Assembly: GCA_029721435.1 (NCBI GenBank)
Contig: CM056578.1
Location: 18,387,911-18,451,910, forward strand
Length of the DNA stretch: 64,000 nucleotides
Source: Gymnothorax reevesii
Lineage: Eukaryota; Chordata; Actinopteri; Anguilliformes; Muraenidae
Direction of reading: 5' to 3'
Part shown: positions 47,861 to 59,652 of the stretch, piece by piece
Position numbering within the stretch: position 1 is the first letter of the stretch
How the letters are laid out: each line of letters begins with the position of its first letter
Notes under the pieces: model-generated
What the model saw: only the letters and a program-made list of their open reading frames with translations
Database searches by the model: none
What the model was told of the DNA's origin: nothing
Position numbers and translations under genes: made by a program

Positions 47861-48944
47861 TGCCAAAAAAAAAAAAAACACATTTAACATTGTTTTATCA
47901 GCTTGCTATTTCACAAGTGTTCCTGACTGAGTGAGAACTACTCAAAGCATGGTTTAAAAAAAAAAGATAATAATAATAAATTTGCGATATGTTTTAGAAA
48001 GGCTGAATGAAAATATAGGCGCAACTTTGCTCTGCTGACCTTGTTCAAGCAGAATCTTGCTGAACAGGAGGGCTAAGGCCAGTGAGCCATGTTCTCTGCC
48101 TGGTCGGACTGAAGTATGGAGAATACCCTCAGGTACAAGAACAAGGCAGCCGATCAACTGAGGCAGCGGCGATCACCTCTTTCCCAGTGAGCAATTGCAG
48201 GAAGTACTTCTACCTTGCAGGTATTCAACGGATGCCATTATTCACAATGGTTTGATTAGCGATTACATTTTGACATTGTAAATTCCCTTAAATATACTGA
48301 GGCCGCTCAGATTTTGTACTTTACTAACTGGTACAATGGCAGCATTCTAGCTGGGAATCATATCTCCGGATATCTAGAGCCCGAATCCCTCAGTGCTCAG
48401 ATGGCCAAGCTTATATGAACCACTTACACTTTATAAAAGCACCTGTAAAATAAATTGAATGAAAAAAATGTTGCTTTACAAGCCTTTACACAAAGCTTAA
48501 CCCATTACAACACTCTGCTCAACTAACACGACCATTTCTGTTCCCCTTCAGCGATCATCTTCATTAGACAGACATGATTACTAAACTCCTATTGGAATTC
48601 ACCAGGTAGCAGCCTAGTCTCCTCTGCTCGATCCCCGATTCCAGCAAGCAATCAATTCACTTTAAATATAGGCCTCTTGCCTCCTTTGTGTGTAACTGAT
48701 AAAAATCAACAGGTGAGCCAAGCTGTGAGGTAAGCCTGAACTCTATTCAAATCCCTGGCATTATTTAAGGGAGGTGCGCTTCTGTGGCTCTGAAGGTGGG
48801 TGTGGGGGGGTGTGTGAGGAAAATGACTCATTTCGGGGGAGGAGTGAAAGTAAATAGAGATGAGATGGGTGTTGATGGAGCCATGTTCTGCCCAGCAGAG
48901 GGGGATTTATATCCTGTCCATCCCTGACAGTTGGTCTAGTCTGC

Positions 48945-49250
48945 GTGAGTACATGCGCACGTGTGTGCACGCGTGCGTACATCTGTGCATGTGTGTGTGT
49001 GTGTATGTGTGTGTGTTCAAGCATACATGAAGGTGAGGTTGTATATGTGTGTGTGTGTGAGTGAAGTATGCAAAAGCCGATACGGGCGCATGGATGTTCT
49101 GTATGAGTGTTTTACGTGTGAGTGTGTCAGTGTGCAATATGTGCACATTTTTTAAGTTTTTAAGTGCTTGTCCGTGGGTACATGCCTGTAGGAGTTTGTT
49201 TGTATGTACGTGTGTGTCTGTGTGTATTTGAGCATATAAGTGTACATCCA
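48945..49250. repeat. TG-rich degenerate repeat
   Basis: Interrupted gtgtgt/gtatgt words for 300 bp. Confidence 0.85.
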
Positions 49251-50604
49251 TGAGAATGAGCGCATGGGTTGTGTTATCATTGGTGTCCGAGTTCAGGTCT
49301 GTACACACCACTCCCTACCTCTCTCCCTTGCTAAAGCTAGCGCCTCATACACACACTCCGGTCACTCAGTGCGCATAACGATGGCAGATTCACACCTACG
49401 CGTCCCCACTCTTCCTGATACATCGCTTCTCAGAGCACCAGGTACAGCGTTCCTATAATGGCCCTGAAACCGGCTCCATTCTAGCGGCAGCCTTGGCTGA
49501 GCTGAGTGAGAAAATCAGGGCAGAACAAACAGGCTGGGTAAGAGCAGGATGGCTAAGTGGCCGATCGTAGCCTAACCAGCCTAACGTAGCGGTAGCAAGA
49601 GACATTTGTTGGCTCTTCTCAGTCTTCACTTTTGCTCTCTCGACAGTTAAAAAGTAAACTAGCCAGGCGTCCTTATAGGAGACGGACCCACGGGTGTCTG
49701 TATGCAGGATAGAGAGAGGGAGAGACAGACAGAGGCCCTCCGTCCTCCAACAACACATGATGCCAGACCTCCTCCACTTGCATCAGGACCGCTCACCTGT
49801 ATCCTAGCAACCGGTATCCTCTCAGCCTGAGGATGCGCTCAGCTCGGCCTGTGCCTGCGCTCAGTGTAAACACCGGGGGAATGGAAAGGAAAACAGTAGA
49901 AGAAACCTGTGCCGAGCATTTCAAACTGGGCTGGGGGAGAAAAGAAACAAGGAAAAGCCCAATGCGGAAGAAGCGCTCAGGTGAAGCGAGAAAACTCACT
50001 TCTGAGAGCACTCAGCTGCACCTCCCATCGACAGCCTTACACGCTGTCGTAGGCAAGGTGCTCCATTCCCTACCCAAATCCCACAGGTGCAAGTCTCAGG
50101 ACGGTAATACCGTTGTTCCCTTAAGCGAGACACTTTGCCTCGATTACTGCCGCGAATCCTCAGCAGATTAAACGGTAGGCAAACTGCAAAAATTCCCCCG
50201 GTTAAGTATGTCTGCTGGAGAAGGTAAATAAATAATGCGATGTACAGCATTTACATCTGTCATACTTATGCCTCCAAATCCACAAGGGGCTTATTCTCGA
50301 GGTCTGAGCTGCTCCACAGAGCACAGGAAAAACGCTATACACCTTTATCACTTAATTTAGGTGGGAGAAACTTGCAAAGAGTAACTCCCAGGCTGATAAG
50401 AGAGGGCGCGATACTTTTTTTTTTGGAGCGGATTTAAGCCAGCCGGAGCGCGACGGATCGGGGGAAAAGCCGCGTGAGGGCTTTGGGAGTTCATCTGGGG
50501 TCTCGGACGAGAGCGGCCGTGCGTTATCTCTCCAACACTAGCAAACTAGAGGAGTCGGAAGGCGAAATCTCAGACCATGCCACCGTCGACACGTATCACT
50601 GAGG

Positions 50605-50730
50605 GAGCGGGCAGTTCTGGTCCTCAGGGGCTGGTGTGTGAGTGTGCTGGGTTTTGTTTTCACCAATGACCCAGACTACATGAGCTAATGGGCTCCAGAC
50701 ACAACTGCAGTAGGTCCATAGAATTGATCA
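50605..50730. mobile_element. Short interspersed repeat fragment
   Basis: Phrases cagttctggtcctcaggggc, tgctgggttttgttttcacc and caatgacccagacta suggest a degenerate copy of a common fish repeat of the same type. Confidence 0.35.
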
Positions 50731-50929
50731 GGGTGATATCACCACACAGGGATGCACGAACATGTCATTAACTGCCATTTACGCACTTAACAAGAAATGT
50801 AGTTCAACTGTTGGGGCTAATAAAGGATTAAAAGCCAGAAGTTGGCTTGAAAGCACTAAAGAGATACGACTTTTGCTTCTCACCGCCACCCAACAGGAAA
50901 CATGGGTCATTTGCAGCCTGAGTGTGCAT

Positions 50930-51035
50930 TCACTTCAGTTCAATTTTATTTGTATAGGGCTTATTACAGCTGAACTCTCACAAAGATGCTTTACAGGGTG
51001 GCAGTGGGGGTAAGTGCCTGTTCTAGGTCCCCCAA
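50930..51035. mobile_element. Interspersed repeat fragment
   Basis: Reads cagttcaattttatttgtat, agggcttattacagctgaac, then cacaaagatgctttacaggg and ttctaggtcccc, wording typical of a widespread fish retroposon end. Partial copy. Confidence 0.5.
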
Positions 51036-51107
51036 TATGCATAAAGCAGCTGTCCTGCTCATTTTGTAGCCAGGTACTCAGGAAGCCAAGATGGCGGGTT
51101 GGCATAG

Positions 51108-51110
<3 letters not shown>

Positions 51111-51147
<37 letters not shown>

Positions 51148-51170
51148 TGTGTGTGTGTGTGGGGGGGGGG
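51111..51170. repeat. (GT)n then G10
   Basis: About 50 bp of GT with one interruption, ending in a G run. Confidence 0.95.
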
Positions 51171-53389
51171 TCAAGGACTCTACAATGTTGCACACCCCCC
51201 TTCCTCCCCAAATAAAGAGAAAAATGAGCAGTCCAGAGAGAGTATTCGGTCCAGTGCACTCTGGGAGTCGGTCAGCCTCGGAATGCCACACAATTCCAAA
51301 CCTTAATCCCAGCAGTGATGGGAAAAATCTTCAGCAGAAAATGCATCACTGCACCCATAACACAAGCTCCGCCCCACCGCACTGCCGAGGCAATCTCCGC
51401 ACCCCCCGCCTCACGGTCACTACCCACCCAAAACGATACATATTAATAAACGAAATATTACGGCGACACTCAGGACAAACATAACAACTTGTCCTTGCGG
51501 GATGAGCCACAGCAGATTGGTTGAGGTATCTGTGGAAGTCATTTCTGCCCTGTGGTACCAACCACAAAGGTAAAGCCATCGAACAGAATAAAGAGAAATA
51601 CATGGGAAGGAGTAGCTGGACTCAGTTTTCATTACTCAGTCTCAACGACCAAATGTCTATCTAGTTTCCTTGATCTTTTTATTGCTATTGTATTTACTAT
51701 TTGCTACAGCTATGGCAATTTTTTTTTTCTGCAAGCTAATAAATAATGCGACATCATGTGCATATTTCAATGGTGGCTGCACGTAAAATCAGTGAGATGC
51801 CATCATTTCATCTCTGTTTACGAGTATTTCACACAGCAACTGAGACAGTTCTCCTTGACTGAAACTTGTAAAGTACTCTCCAATAACCCGTTACGGTTGC
51901 TTTTCTTTCAGATCATTTTCACTGCTCCGTTTGCGACAGACAAGTTTTGGAGAGTCTGATTTTCTCTATGAAACAAGTGAAGCAGTGTCTTGATATCATC
52001 ATTAATTCACATTCGTTAGTAATTCTTACAGGGACACTGAACATAATTTAATCTGCCGCATGTTTCTGGCTTGCTATCAACTTAATCACAACAAGTCACA
52101 CATTATCGCTAGGAAAAGGAAATCCAATTATTTTCCAACATTTCAGGTACTTGGAACAGGAAGTAGTAGAGTTGTTAATGACAGCGAAGGTTATTCCTGA
52201 TGAAGAGATGGCAAAACTTTTTAGGATGTTGTCAACACAGTTCAAAGATAAGTGTTATAAATTCGGAGTAAAAGTCTATTAGATTTAACATATAAAATTA
52301 GAGAAAAAAAATCTATACAAATAAAAGTATTCAATTCTGTTTCCCTGAGTTGTAATTTTATTGTTGTATTTTTGAATGGAAGTAAACTGTGAGACAAGCA
52401 CTTCAATGTAACCATTTCTGCTTGCAGTAATTTACATTTATCAGCCATATTATTATCGTAAAGAGGACTCAAGCCTTTTGAATCAATCACAGAAAATTCT
52501 GCAAGGGATAATACAGTGATCTATGTAAATATATTGACTGTAATTTGGACTGTAATTCCTGCACAGGTAACTCCATAATGGATGTTAGTTCCTTCATATT
52601 AGAGGGCAGTCAATGCGCATTAAATTGTGTCACTTTCCTGTACCTCAATGCCAGCACCGTTCGCTCACTTCCTCAAACGAAGCGCAGAAAATGGCATATT
52701 TGTGTCAGAAAAAGGAGAGACGACAAGAGCCTATGAGTATTTGAGGCTTTATTAGCCATTTGTGAGGGACAATTCCTGCAATTTCACTAGATTTCACACT
52801 GTGGTGTGTGGGGAAAAGGTCACAGATCACTGTGGTGAAATGAACCCCAGCCTGCTAGCGAACACGGCCACACATCACTTGTGAGACACTTTGCCATCTG
52901 TTCTAGCTAATGAGCAAGGACTACAAATAATGATGTCAAAGACAGCAACAGAAATGACTGAACTGCGCAATTAGAACTCAATTTTTACACTGATGATGGA
53001 ATACAGGCCATAATTAAAGTTGATGTGCTTTCTCACCGGCTAACTTTCACCAGAACTTTTAAATCCATGAAATGAGCTCGCTTTGTCACTTCGCAAATTG
53101 GTATATATGAAATGAAATTAGTCGAATCTGAAGACGCCTAATGTCATAATTTGAATGTAGTTAAGAAAAATGAAATAAATAAAATGAAGTACATTGCTGA
53201 CCACTTAATGCATTTCAAAAATATTTCCTGAGTTCCCTCCTTAAAGTAGACTTCCCTGGTTTGTGGAGCATCTTATAATTCACCACAGGCCTTTGGAGAG
53301 TCAAATGTCTCACTAACGTATGTGCACATGGACAGAGACAAGCATACAGAAACATGCACAAAAACACAAACGCAAAGAAGTACTGTGTA

Positions 53390-53392
<3 letters not shown>

Positions 53393-53434
<42 letters not shown>
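53393..53434. repeat. (AC)n at the left edge of the Tc1-like element
   Basis: Uninterrupted; the transposon terminus begins within its last units. Confidence 0.95.
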
Positions 53435-53437
<3 letters not shown>

Positions 53438-54630
53438 GATCAGCCATAACATTTTGACCAATTGCCTAATATCGAGTAGGGGCCCCTTTTGCTGCCAAGA
53501 TAGCCCTGACCCATCGAAGCATGGACTCCACTAGACCTCAGAAGGTGTGCTGTGGTATCTGGCACCGAGACGATAGCAGCAGATCCTTTAAGACCTGTAA
53601 GCTGCAAGGTGGGTCCTCTATGGATCAAACTTGTTTGTCCAGCACATCTCACAGATGCTCAATTGTACAGAGATCTGGGGGATTTGGAGGCCAAGTCAAC
53701 ACCTCGTGTTCCTCAAACCATTCCTGAACCATTTTTGCAGTGTGGCAGGGTGCATTATCCTGCCGAAAGAGGCCACGGTCATCAGGGAATAATGTCTCCT
53801 TGAAGGGGTGGTCTTGGCACGCAACAGTGTTTCGGTAGGCGGTACGTGTCAAAGTAACATCCACATGAATGGCGAGATCCACGATTTCCCAGCAGATCAT
53901 TGCCCAAAGCATCACACTGCCTCTGCTGGCTTGCCTTTTTTTCCCCCATGGTGCATCTGGCGCCATGTCTTCCCCAAATAGAGTGACACACACGCACCTG
54001 GCCATCTACATGATGTAAAAGAAAACATAATTCATCAGACCAGATCACCGTTCTCTACTGCTCCATTGTCCAGTTCCGGTGTTCGTGTACCAATTGTAGG
54101 TGCTTATGGGGGTGGACAGGGGTCAGCATGGGCTATACAGACCCTCATGCAACAAACTGCGATGCACCGCACTGTGTGATCTGACACCTTTCTATCAGAA
54201 CCAGCACAAACTTTTCAGCGATAACAGCTACGGTAGCTCTTCTGTTGGGTCGGACCACACAGGCCAGTCTTCACTCCCCATACAAATCAATAAGCCTTGG
54301 CTGCCCAAGAACCTGTCGCTGGTTCGCCAGTTTTCCTTCCTCGGAGCACTTTGGTAGGTACGAACTGCTGAAGACCAGGAACACCCCACAAGAGCTGCCG
54401 TTTTGGAGATGCTCAGACCCAGTCATCTAACCATCATAATTAGGCCCTTTTTTTGCTCACATCCCCTACGCTTTCCCATTTTTCCTGCTTCCAACACATC
54501 GACTTCAAGGACAAAATATTTACTTCATGCCCGATATATCTCACCCCGCCGACGGGTGTCATTATGACGAGTTCATCAATGTAATTCTCTTCACCTGTCA
54601 ATGGTCATCATGTTATGACTGATTGGTGTA
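53433..54630 (-). mobile_element. Tc1-like DNA transposon remnant, near full length, inside a (CA)n microsatellite
   Basis: The 28-bp terminal inverted repeats are acaccgatcagccataacat and its continuation (53433-53460), and the reverse complement at 54602-54629 with about four mismatches. The transposase lies on the minus strand in at least two frames: IWSDELCFLLHHVDGQV near 54048 in one, and SVMLWAMICWE then FRQDNAPCHTAKMVQEWF in another (53649-54005). The QDNAPCHTA block is the catalytic Asp region of Tc1-family DDE transposases. Frameshifts and deletions inactivate it. (CA)n on the left and CA-rich DNA on the right suggest insertion into one CA tract. Confidence 0.9.
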
Positions 54631-54639
54631 TGTACACAG

Positions 54640-54840
54640 ACGCAAACACATGCATACAACATACAGTGGTCACGCACACACGGGCGCGAAGACGCGGAGA
54701 CACAAACACAGACGCATAAATGCGCACGCGCAGAAAAAGGATGGGCACATACATACATGCATACGCAAGACGCAGACATACAGACAGACACAAAAACATA
54801 CACAAGCACACAAAGAACACAGACACACACACACACACAT
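54640..54840. repeat. CA-rich tract right of the Tc1-like element
   Basis: Interrupted acaca/agacac words; probably the other half of the tract split by the transposon. Confidence 0.85.
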
Positions 54841-55159
54841 AAAAAGACTCTACAGAAAATCAGGCCGGTTGAATGCTTTCGCCGCAGAGTCTGAGCAGGA
54901 GATTGACCTGGCCAGCCCTGACAGAGCTTCGGGACATGAGAGTCTCGCACATTATCTCTGCAGATAGACGGCTGTTCACCTGTTATTGCCTGGGTGATGC
55001 AACAGTAGACTCCATTAGCACCTCATCAAAGGCTTCCTGCCTGTCCTTCATACCATAGCTAGTGCCAATCCCACACAAAATGTGGAGCGCTGAGATTGCT
55101 ATTGAGTCACTCCCCACTGAAACGCAGCCTCGCATCTACACAGATCCTGCAGAATGATG

Positions 55160-55405
55160 CACACTGACACACACACACACACATACTCACAAACACACAA
55201 ATATGCGCACAGACACACAGATGAACAAACACACTCAAACGCACACAAACACATCCATACAAAGATTCACACGCTCACGCACATACAGACACATACTCAC
55301 AAACACACTCTTACACACGCAGACACATACACTCAAAAATGCACAAAGACACACAGATGCACAAATACACTTACACGCACACGCACACACACACGCAACT
55401 CACAA
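55160..55405. repeat. CA-rich degenerate repeat
   Basis: Interrupted cacacaaac and agacacat words over 245 bp. Confidence 0.9.
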
Positions 55406-55894
55406 ACACTTCCTACCCCTCCACAGGGGCTAACACAAATGTGCTCCAGTTATTTTTATTTTTAGAAACCATTAATAATCACGTAAAAGGTACCTAAAAG
55501 TGTTGAGCTGTATTGGTGCTACATTGCTGGTGTTAATTTAGAGTGAAAGTAATACTCAGTAGGAGAGAATGGAAGCCATTTTGAAAGAGATTAAACCCAA
55601 ACTTTAAGTGCTGATGTAGCATTGTAGCTGAGGTACGCTGCAGAAGATTGGGTTTCCTCGATTCTTCAGAGAGACTGAAATATCAAAAGCCAAGAGGTAA
55701 CAGACTAACAGAATAATGCGAATATGCATGATATGGTTACAGCCCAACACCACCGTCGTACAGCCCCACCCCGTCTTTAAGCTGATTCCTCAATACTGTT
55801 AGCCAGCCGCGCCTAATGTACTTCTAGTGAACGCTGACTGACAAACTATGTTGGTCATATGAACTCACACCCTGCACTGGCCAGCGGGGAATGC

Positions 55895-56072
55895 GCTCGC
55901 CTTCTTGAGTTTGGTTCCTCCAGTAAGATTTCTTCCTGTTTATCACAAGGGAGTTCTTTCTTCTAACTGTTCCCCAAGGCCTGCTCTGATGAGGGTTTAG
56001 GTCAGAATATTCTATTAACCATGTTGTGAAAATGGTGTGCGAAATGTGCTACGCAAATAAATTTTGATTTGT
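55895..56072 (+). mobile_element. LINE 3'-tail fragment
   Basis: Reads cttgagtttggttcctccag, atttcttcctgtttatcaca and agggagttctttcttctaac, then ends gctacgcaaataaattttga. This is the recognisable tail of a common fish LINE; the exact family (Rex/RTE type) is not certain. Confidence 0.6.
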
Positions 56073-56771
56073 TTCAACATAAAACCTTGTAGCAAATCCC
56101 CGCAGCAAGCAATCTTAAAATAGTGCATTTATGAGTCTTTCCGGGTCTTATCAGTGAACCACACAAATAGAAAATCTGTGACGCATAATTTTGCTCTTAA
56201 TGCTATTTGGGCAAAACCCAGACGAAAGGCCCCAGGATTTGAGATAAAAATGTGCAATTTTTATACAAGTTATGTACTGTAGCTGTCTTACTGTCTACAA
56301 GCTGTAGAGCGCTAAGATGTGACAGGTGCAGGAGCGGCAAAACAATCGAACACTAAAGCAGGACCAGGTGGGCACATCAACATGCATGGCTCTGCACTTC
56401 AGACCAACACACCACAAAACACACATCTGAAAGGTTCTTGTGTGTGTGAGCTTTCATGCCTCTAGACACCAGTCTTTTGCAAGTGAGGTAAACCATTACG
56501 ATGGCTTCCTGAAATCCCATAATCCAAATAAAATGGAAGGAGTCACTGTCAGTCTGTTTGCCTGTCGGTCTATATGTATGCATGTCTGTCCTTTGATTGT
56601 CTCGAGTACTGCTCATCGGACCGACTTCCTGCTTTATGGTTGTATTGCTGAGGAAGAGTAGAGTCGGGTGTGAAGCTGTTTGGCTGAGCAGTTCTCGAGA
56701 CAGGTGCACGCCGCAATGCCACCGGCCAAGCAATTGACCTTTTCCAAACAGGCACCTCTTGAACAGGCATT

Positions 56772-56905
56772 ACACCAGTCAAATAAAATTAATTTTAGTG
56801 CTTTACAGAGAGAACCATCAAAAAGATGCTTCACAGAGCAACAGCAGAAAATGTGAGAGAAAACAGGCCCAACCAGCGAGAATAAGAAGCAAGTGAAATC
56901 CAAAA
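56772..56905 (-). mobile_element. Interspersed repeat fragment, opposite orientation
   Basis: Contains caaataaaattaattttagt and aaaaagatgcttcacagagc with cagcagaaaatg, resembling the retroposon end at 50.93 kb. Degenerate. Confidence 0.45.
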
Positions 56906-57357
56906 TAAAGCAACACAAGTTCTGGTAGAAATCGTCAGAAGAAATTACACACTGTAGAGACAGGTGTGGTGCAGCAGTGTAAAATCCATAGGTCAGACAG
57001 CAAATAAAGTCCTGCCAGGCTTTCTTCTACAGTCAAATTTAGCTGTAACACTTGGATGATGGACAGCGCTTATTAGCAAAACCTGGAGGCGAGAAAACGA
57101 CACTGAGCGAGAGCGCTTTCTGAGTTCAAGTGAAAACGAGGTTAGTAATCGGCCACTCCTGGTAAAAAAATATGGACGACGGGTGAGCAGTTACCCGGAT
57201 ACAGGACAAGAGCAGTCTGAATCAGGAGCGTAGTTTAGGGGCGAGGGCTGTGAGGAGGATTGCGGTCTTATTGTGGCTGCACTGGAAATCAAACCACTGA
57301 CTCACTGAGTCTCGAGTCAAGCACTGCAGCCACAAAGCTTCAGGGCACCCCTAGTGG

Positions 57358-57786
57358 TCGGTGGGGGTAAGTTACCAATCAAGTATGACAGCAATACAGC
57401 TAGCAATATGTGTTCCTGGTGTAGCAAATTTTAGAGTGGGTGGTGCAAGTGGGTAGGTGGTCAGTGGAGGTTAGTAACTGATGAAAGTTTTTAATGGGGA
57501 TCACAGGTGTAAAAAAAAAAAAATGTGTGTGGACGGTGCAGGTGGGCAGGTGTTTGATGGAAGTTAGTTACTGATGAAAAAAGACAGCAGTACAGGTAGC
57601 AATGTGCATTTCTGCTCTAGAAAATTTGGAGTGGCGGGTGGTGCAGGCGAGTAGGTGGTCAGTAGGGTTAGTAACTCATAAGGGCTAGCAATGTGCATTT
57701 CAGGTGTAGAAAACTTGTGGGCAGTGCAGGCGAGTAGGTGGTGGGGATTAGTTACCGATGAAGTAGGACAGCAGTACTGCCAGCAG
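57358..57786. repeat. Minisatellite of about 80-105 bp units that includes the transmembrane exon 3' end
   Basis: Four intronic units start near 57366, 57470, 57571 and 57666, each with ttagt(t/a)ac(c/t)gatgaa or a close form, followed by gacagca-tac-gtagcaat, gtgcatttc-gtgtagaaaa and gtgcaggcgagtaggtgg. The exon end (agttaccgatgaagtaggac then agcagtactgccagcag) forms the fifth unit. Confidence 0.8.
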
Positions 57787-57994
57787 GGCGGCGGCAGTGA
57801 TCCCGGACACTGCCGCACACTTCCAGCTGCAGTATTTGGACGGTTTCTTCAGCTTGAAGGCGCTGCGGGAGAAGGTGCTTCGCGGGAGGAGCCGCGGCGG
57901 CGGGGAGTACACCGTCCCTGACGTCAGGGGGTAACCCGGCGACGAGCTGCTGAACAGGGGCGTGGTCCCAGACGACGTCTTAAACAGGAAGTGC
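57756..57994 (-). CDS. tenm3: tenm3 exon: end of cytoplasmic domain and transmembrane helix
   Basis: Internal exon of a teneurin, a type II single-pass neuronal adhesion protein that binds latrophilins and other teneurins. It encodes 79 complete codons. Residues 8-36 hold the conserved [19 protein letters not shown] stretch and a proline-rich PPPRLLP segment (a candidate SH3 ligand). A basic stretch with [13 protein letters not shown] follows, then about 22 hydrophobic residues ending [10 protein letters not shown], the membrane helix. The acceptor is ...cattacag at 57995-57996 and the donor is G|gtaact. The last base G joins CC of the exon at 29940 to give Ala (I-A-M). The first base completes a codon from an upstream exon beyond the window. 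From memory of the family, the ordering and the AMNLLGLNW continuation fit TENM3 better than TENM1, 2 or 4. The 3' end of this exon also forms the last unit of an intronic minisatellite. Confidence 0.95.
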
Positions 57995-58633
57995 CTGTAA
58001 TGAGATTCCAGGGACGGTTTGGTCAGAGACCGTCCAGCACTCAAGGGGGATGTTAGAAATGACAGTGTTCACCCCCACAACTGAGATCGATAACAGACCA
58101 ATAAAACTGTCAAATGAAACACGCAAGTGGGTATCAAGGGGAATATGGCCGAGCGAAATTTCGTGGAAGCGCGTCCTTCCAAGTGTGGCCATTTTGTGAC
58201 AAACATCAGGTCCTAACGTCAGGCTGCACTTTGGATTCTGTGTAATAAGGTAACAAAGAAGTAACCGTCCTCTCACTGACCCATGAATGAATCAAAGTCA
58301 TTTAGGAACCTCATTAACGGCACCGCTTAAACCATGATAACAAAAAACAAATGTTTAGTTCCCATTCTTTCCTCTTACACCCAGAAAAAAAGGTACAGTA
58401 AATCAGGAGTTGCGAAAACAAGTACTTATCTGGATAAAAAAAGCGATTGCTCAACTCTTTGGGTGGGAACAGACAAATGAATATCACGGCATTCAACAGG
58501 CTGTTGTTCTGTCTGTGCCACGCCAGCATTAGTCAACACTGCAACGCCTTCATGCATTGTTTCTTCTCCCATTATCACGTCTCTAAACAACTATAACTCT
58601 GCTGATGCACGCATACGTGATGAGACAGATTGT

Positions 58634-58703
58634 GGGGGTGGCCCCGTGACGAACCGCTGAAAAGGGGTGTGGTCCCAGAGGAACGTCTTAAACAGGAAGA
58701 GCC
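58634..58703 (-). pseudogene. Decayed partial copy of the tenm3 transmembrane exon 5' half
   Basis: About 70 bp that align with the first 69 bp of the 57756-57994 exon at roughly 80% identity by eye. The copy keeps a 14-base exact match ending in aacaggaa and most of the TTPLFS-coding part. It has one extra base in the middle (cagaggaacg against cagacgacg), which breaks the reading frame. No good donor follows it, and the similarity does not extend into the flanking intron on the acceptor side. It lies 640 bp upstream of the real exon in the same orientation. Probably a dead local duplication. Confidence 0.75.
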
Positions 58704-59526
58704 AGAAAAGCTACAGATACACGCTCGGGAGATGAAATGGATTACATTATAAAGCGATATGAAACGAGAACTCAGCCTTGTTTGATGTGAAGCAGAGCGC
58801 AGTCCCCCTAAGGCAAAGCCCATATTCATTACAACGCCAGCCCTTGTTCCATACCGCCTTTAAAGAAGGCATTCATCCATAGATACACTCATGGGTTCTG
58901 AAAAAATATGACAAGACCAATTTAAACAGAAAAAAAAAACCCTAATGGCTCATAAGGTGTATCCTTCTGGAACCGTATTCGTCACCGAGCAACAAGATGT
59001 TCTAAACGAAGCCGTTATTTATTTTCACCATCCGCCAATAAGCGAACTCCGCTTTGAAGATCTGGCCACTGAGGACGCTTTAGGCGAAGTCTAGTGTTTT
59101 ATTGAGGTTGACTGCTGATAACATTTTCATGTTGATGCGGGCAAACATCACAATTTTAAACTGACGAGTCGAGAGAGAGAGAAGAGTAACTTAGCGCATA
59201 AGCTAAAGTCATCATTTATGTATTTACAGCTACGACAGCGCAGGCTCCTGTCTTTTAAATTTGAGAAAGTCGGACACGCTCACACGGAGAACATGAGAAA
59301 GGCAAAAAGTGTTTTCTATAAAGAGGACGGGCTGCGCGAGATTGAGTGAGAGAGACATGTCTTATATAAAGGGTGAGATGGACGGCGCGGAGGGACGCCT
59401 CATGTCAGGGGAGAGGAGGAGATGAGCAGAGCGAGAGGTGCAGCCAGCGATAAATCTGCAGTGACAGGAGTGGGAGAATGAGGACGGGTGCAGGTGAGGA
59501 TAAGAGGAGAACGCGAGGAGACGAGG

Positions 59527-59652
59527 GCGGCGCGGAGCCGCGGCGGGGAGCAATGATGCCCTGCAGCCGGAAGGTCGCTGGTTCGAATCCAGACTGATCC
59601 TATTCTGCGTGGAATTAGAACGTTCTCCCTGCGTATGCGTCAGTTTCCATCA
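59527..59652 (+). mobile_element. SINE-like fragment with tRNA B box
   Basis: The B box ggttcgaatcc is intact within ggtcgctggttcgaatccag, followed by ttctgcgtggaattagaacg and ttctccctgcgtatgcgt, matching the same SINE body as at 41.0 kb. It stops after about 125 bp. Not a functional tRNA: no acceptor stem could be drawn. Confidence 0.6.

Larger units (their letters stand above)
29941..57755 (-). other. tenm3: tenm3 intron, about 27.8 kb
   Basis: The codon split across this intron (G|CC, Ala) is intact. Nothing coding for the host was recognised inside. Named repeats are annotated separately: CA-rich tracts at 31.8 and 32.3-32.7 kb, a minisatellite at 34.3-35.0 kb, a palindromic element at 38.6-39.3 kb, Tc1 fossils at 44.1 and 53.4 kb, and LINE/SINE fragments at 41.0, 47.6, 50.9 and 55.9 kb. 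Stretches 35.0-38.6, 39.3-41.0, 42-44, 45-47.5 and 51.2-53.4 kb show no feature I can name. Confidence 0.8.

Noticed and set aside
49300..50200. Possible upstream tenm3 exon
   Set aside because: Open frames here lack teneurin cytoplasmic motifs, and the phases of the exons on either side (57756 and 29940) already join perfectly.
59560..59600. Possible tRNA gene (ggttcgaatcc)
   Set aside because: Only a B box is convincing; no acceptor stem or anticodon arm can be drawn, and the following sequence matches a SINE body.
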